Below are positions 62,304-64,000 of a stretch of DNA of 64,000 nucleotides, piece by piece. How positions within the stretch are numbered: position 1 is the first letter of the stretch; every line of letters begins with the position of its first letter. Made by a program: the position numbers and the translations under genes. The notes under the pieces are model-generated. The model was not told where the DNA came from. It searched no databases and saw only the letters and a list, made by a program, of their open reading frames with translations. Origin of the DNA: an uncultured Lachnospiraceae bacterium (lineage in GTDB: Bacteria; Bacillota_A; Clostridia; Lachnospirales; Lachnospiraceae); assembly GCA_951801245.1 (NCBI GenBank), contig CATOMC010000011.1:12205-76204 (forward strand), given 5' to 3'.

Positions 62304-63320
62304 ATGTTAGGAAAACAAAGTCTTCAGTTTACATGTAAACCCTATATCATCAGCAGTGCGTCCATTGTGGGAAGCAAAGAGGCGCAGGGGCCTATGGGTA
62401 AACTATTTGATAAAACAGGGTATGATGATATGTTTGGCGCACAAAACTGGGAGGATGCGGAGAGCAGTCTGCAGAAGGAAGCGCTTGAGATTGCTCTTAG
62501 TAAAGCAAAACTGGCCAAAGACGATCTGCAGATCATTTTTGCAGGGGATCTGTTAGGACAGTCTATTGCCAGCAGTTTTGGACTGGCAGGTTATCAACTG
62601 CCCCACGTTGGGCTGTATGGAGCCTGCTCTACTTGCGGCCTGTCCCTTACCATGGGCGGGATGGCAGTAGCAGGTGCTTTTGTGCAGAAAGCAGGGTGTA
62701 TCACCTCCAGCCATTTTGCCAGCGCGGAGAAAGAGTTTCGTTTCCCCCTGGCTTATGGGAACCAAAGACCAAAATCCGCTACCTGGACAGTGACGGGAAG
62801 CGGCGCCTTTATCTTATCGGCACAGCCCGGTGAGCAGGTGTGTGCGGTCATGGAAGGCGCTACCATCGGTAAGATTGTGGACTATGGGATCAAAGATTCC
62901 ATGAATATGGGAGCCTGCATGGCCCCAGCAGCAGCGGATACCATCAGACAGAGTCTGGAGGACTTTGGCAGGTCGCCCAAAGATTATGATAAGATTATCA
63001 CCGGAGATCTGGGTACGGTGGGACAAAAACTTTTGTTTGACCTGCTTGGGGAAATGCAGATTGATATCACCAAACAGCACATGGACTGCGGGATAGAGAT
63101 TTATGAAAGCGAGAAACAGCACACGGATGCAGGCGGCTCCGGCTGCGGGTGCAGTGCGGTCGTGCTGTCTGCGTATATCTTAAAGAAAATTCAGGAAGGC
63201 GTCTGGAAGAGAGTCTTGTTCGTGCCCACCGGAGCCCTTCTAAGTAAGACAAGTTTTAATGAAGGACAGACCATACCCGGCATTGCACATGGTGTGATTC
63301 TGGAGCATTACCAGGGGTAA
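62304..63320 (+). CDS. spoVAD: Stage V sporulation protein AD
   Basis: This is a 338-residue thiolase-fold protein: GKQSLQFTCKPYIISSASIV, EGPMGKLFDK-type segment here reading QGPMGKLFDKTGYDDMFGAQ, the Cys-bearing LYGACSTCGLSLTMGGMAVA, HFASAEKEFRFPLAYGNQRP and SGCGCSAVVLSAYILKKI. SpoVAD binds dipicolinic acid on the outer face of the spore inner membrane. Most relatives encode it between spoVAC and spoVAE. Here it stands alone 24 kb away with its own forespore-type promoter, and no spoVAE follows. Confidence 0.96.
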   Translation: MLGKQSLQFTCKPYIISSASIVGSKEAQGPMGKLFDKTGYDDMFGAQNWEDAESSLQKEALEIALSKAKLAKDDLQIIFAGDLLGQSIASSFGLAGYQLPHVGLYGACSTCGLSLTMGGMAVAGAFVQKAGCITSSHFASAEKEFRFPLAYGNQRPKSATWTVTGSGAFILSAQPGEQVCAVMEGATIGKIVDYGIKDSMNMGACMAPAAADTIRQSLEDFGRSPKDYDKIITGDLGTVGQKLLFDLLGEMQIDITKQHMDCGIEIYESEKQHTDAGGSGCGCSAVVLSAYILKKIQEGVWKRVLFVPTGALLSKTSFNEGQTIPGIAHGVILEHYQG

Positions 63321-63537
63321 AAGAAGACGGCCAAGGCATTCTCCCATCCCTTCCGCTGGCTTTTTCAGGCACAAGTTCAATTAGAAGCTGCTCTTGATAA
63401 TCAGTATCATAAGTAGTACGTTCTAAATCGTTTAGACTTGATAAGAATCGCATGTAGAGGGTGATGTTTTTCGCATCATAATCCCACTGACAGAAGTTGC
63501 GACTGCGACTGATGTGATGTGTTGTGAACTGTAGATG
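63256..63537 (-). other. Coding-like fragment of unknown family
   Basis: The minus-strand frame is open from 63537 down to 63256 and reads like a real protein tail (FCQWDYDAKNITLYMRFLSS, then NDLERTTYDTDYQEQLLIEL). It has no obvious start codon or ribosome binding site and overlaps the spoVAD end. It could be the remnant of a gene cut by a rearrangement. I do not recognise it. Confidence 0.3.
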
Positions 63538-63555
63538 TCAGATTCCTCTAAAGGC

Positions 63556-63593
63556 TTGTATTTTAGCAGAAATTTCCATCTGCTAAAATACAA
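63556..63593. repeat. Perfect 15-bp inverted repeat
   Basis: TTGTATTTTAGCAGA (63556-63570) and TCTGCTAAAATACAA (63579-63593) are perfect inverse copies around AATTTCCA. No gene uses it as a terminator in an obvious way. It could be a terminator, a recombination site, or a mobile-element end. Confidence 0.8.
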
Positions 63594-63805
63594 CATATGC
63601 GGCTGGCTCATTTGTGGTGAATGGAAAATTGCAGATGTTGTGGTAAAGAAAGTGGGTGTGACGGAGCAGTTAAGATCCGATGACTGGCTATGTTGGATTC
63701 AGAAGATGAACAGCATCAGGAGCAGGGCGGAGGAAGTAGTGCTGCACGATTTGATATATTCCCTTTTGTGTTGTATGGGTTTTAAGTTTTGTAGCAGGAG
63801 GCAGT

Positions 63806-63833
63806 CAAGGGGCTTTTTACAGCCCCCTTGTTT
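63806..63833 (+). terminator. Terminator-like hairpin
   Basis: CAAGGGGCT (63806-63814) pairs with AGCCCCCTTG (63821-63830) with one bulged C, then TTT. No clear gene ends just before it, so it may terminate an unseen small RNA or a decayed gene. Confidence 0.5.
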
Positions 63834-63853
63834 ATAATTTCCCAATAACCTGT

Positions 63854-63897
63854 TTAATTAGTGCCGACACGCTTAATTAGTGTCTGCTGATTAAGCG
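63854..63897. repeat. Short direct and inverted repeats
   Basis: TTAATTAGTG occurs at 63854-63863 and 63873-63882, and CGCTTAAT (63870-63877) is inverted as ATTAAGCG (63890-63897). The rest of 63321-64000 has no gene that I can support; a further ATTCGT-C-ACGAAT palindrome lies at 63987-63999 at the window edge. Confidence 0.6.
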
Positions 63898-64000
63898 AAT
63901 ATCTGCATACTCCAACATTTGTATCCATTCCCATATTGGAACAAATATAAAAGAGCGTAAAGTATCCGCTTGTGAATCTTAAACAGATTCGTCACGAATA

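Noticed and set aside
63535..63837. A 100-residue plus-strand frame in the tail
   Set aside because: It spans the perfect inverted repeat and a terminator hairpin, has no ribosome binding site, and its composition is not protein-like.

Overview
The window looks like a chromosomal segment of an anaerobic, spore-forming member of the Clostridia, most likely the family Lachnospiraceae. It carries forespore sigma-F and SpoVA genes, a valine T-box, DUF6465 and PadR/DUF1700 genes, many TTG/GTG starts with strong AAGGAGG ribosome binding sites, and moderate GC. The species cannot be told from the sequence. There are no rRNA or tRNA genes, no CRISPR array and no intact transposase.

Layout. (1) 1-10 kb: the end of a TrkH potassium channel, then a sensory operon (two membrane-tethered solute-binding proteins, a HisKA_3 kinase and a LuxR-type regulator, with no ABC permease). 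This faces a mannose-family PTS operon (EIIA, B, C, D, a small membrane protein, a HAD phosphatase and an HPr variant). Two direct repeats sit at about -65 and -42 of the likely PTS promoter. (2) 10-15 kb: a GNAT gene, a PadR-DUF1700-DUF4097-PspC envelope operon behind a strong promoter with AT-rich palindromes, a decayed AlbA_2 pseudogene and an ECF-type vitamin transporter S component. (3) 15-27 kb: carbohydrate region with an in-frame chimera of a GH94 phosphorylase and an AraC regulator, a ligand-binding GGDEF protein, a CmpB-like membrane protein, a YesMN-type two-component pair and a divergent CUT1 ABC transporter with a GH66 dextran-active enzyme. (4) 27-39 kb: T-box/valS, fapA, folC, a 49-residue gene, a zinc-ribbon/TPR membrane protein, spoIIAA-spoIIAB-sigF, and convergent spoVAA-AB-AC with a textbook sigma-G promoter. 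(5) 39-49 kb: a half-length CbiD homologue, two GNATs, an FMN-dependent 2-hydroxyacid oxidase, a PDZ/radical SAM/DUF512 protein, a chemoreceptor, cobS and a 932-residue fusion of a TetM/EF-G-like ribosomal GTPase with a YacP/Rae1-type NYN nuclease. (6) 49-59 kb: an OmpR-type two-component system facing a three-gene phosphorelay/c-di-GMP operon: HD-GYP response regulator, hybrid kinase-Hpt, and hybrid kinase-receiver-DegV. (7) 59-64 kb: a Suv3-like RNA helicase, an Sfp-type phosphopantetheinyl transferase, an isolated spoVAD with its own sigma-G-like promoter, and a gene-poor tail with perfect inverted repeats.

The most unusual items are the GTPase-NYN fusion (a possible one-polypeptide A-site mRNA cleavage and ribosome release factor), the hybrid kinase ending in a fatty-acid-binding DegV domain, the bacterial Suv3-like helicase, the tandem operators tying a receptor/kinase cluster to a PTS operon, and the GH94-AraC chimera. 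Function assignments rest on reading motifs by eye; no database search was possible.
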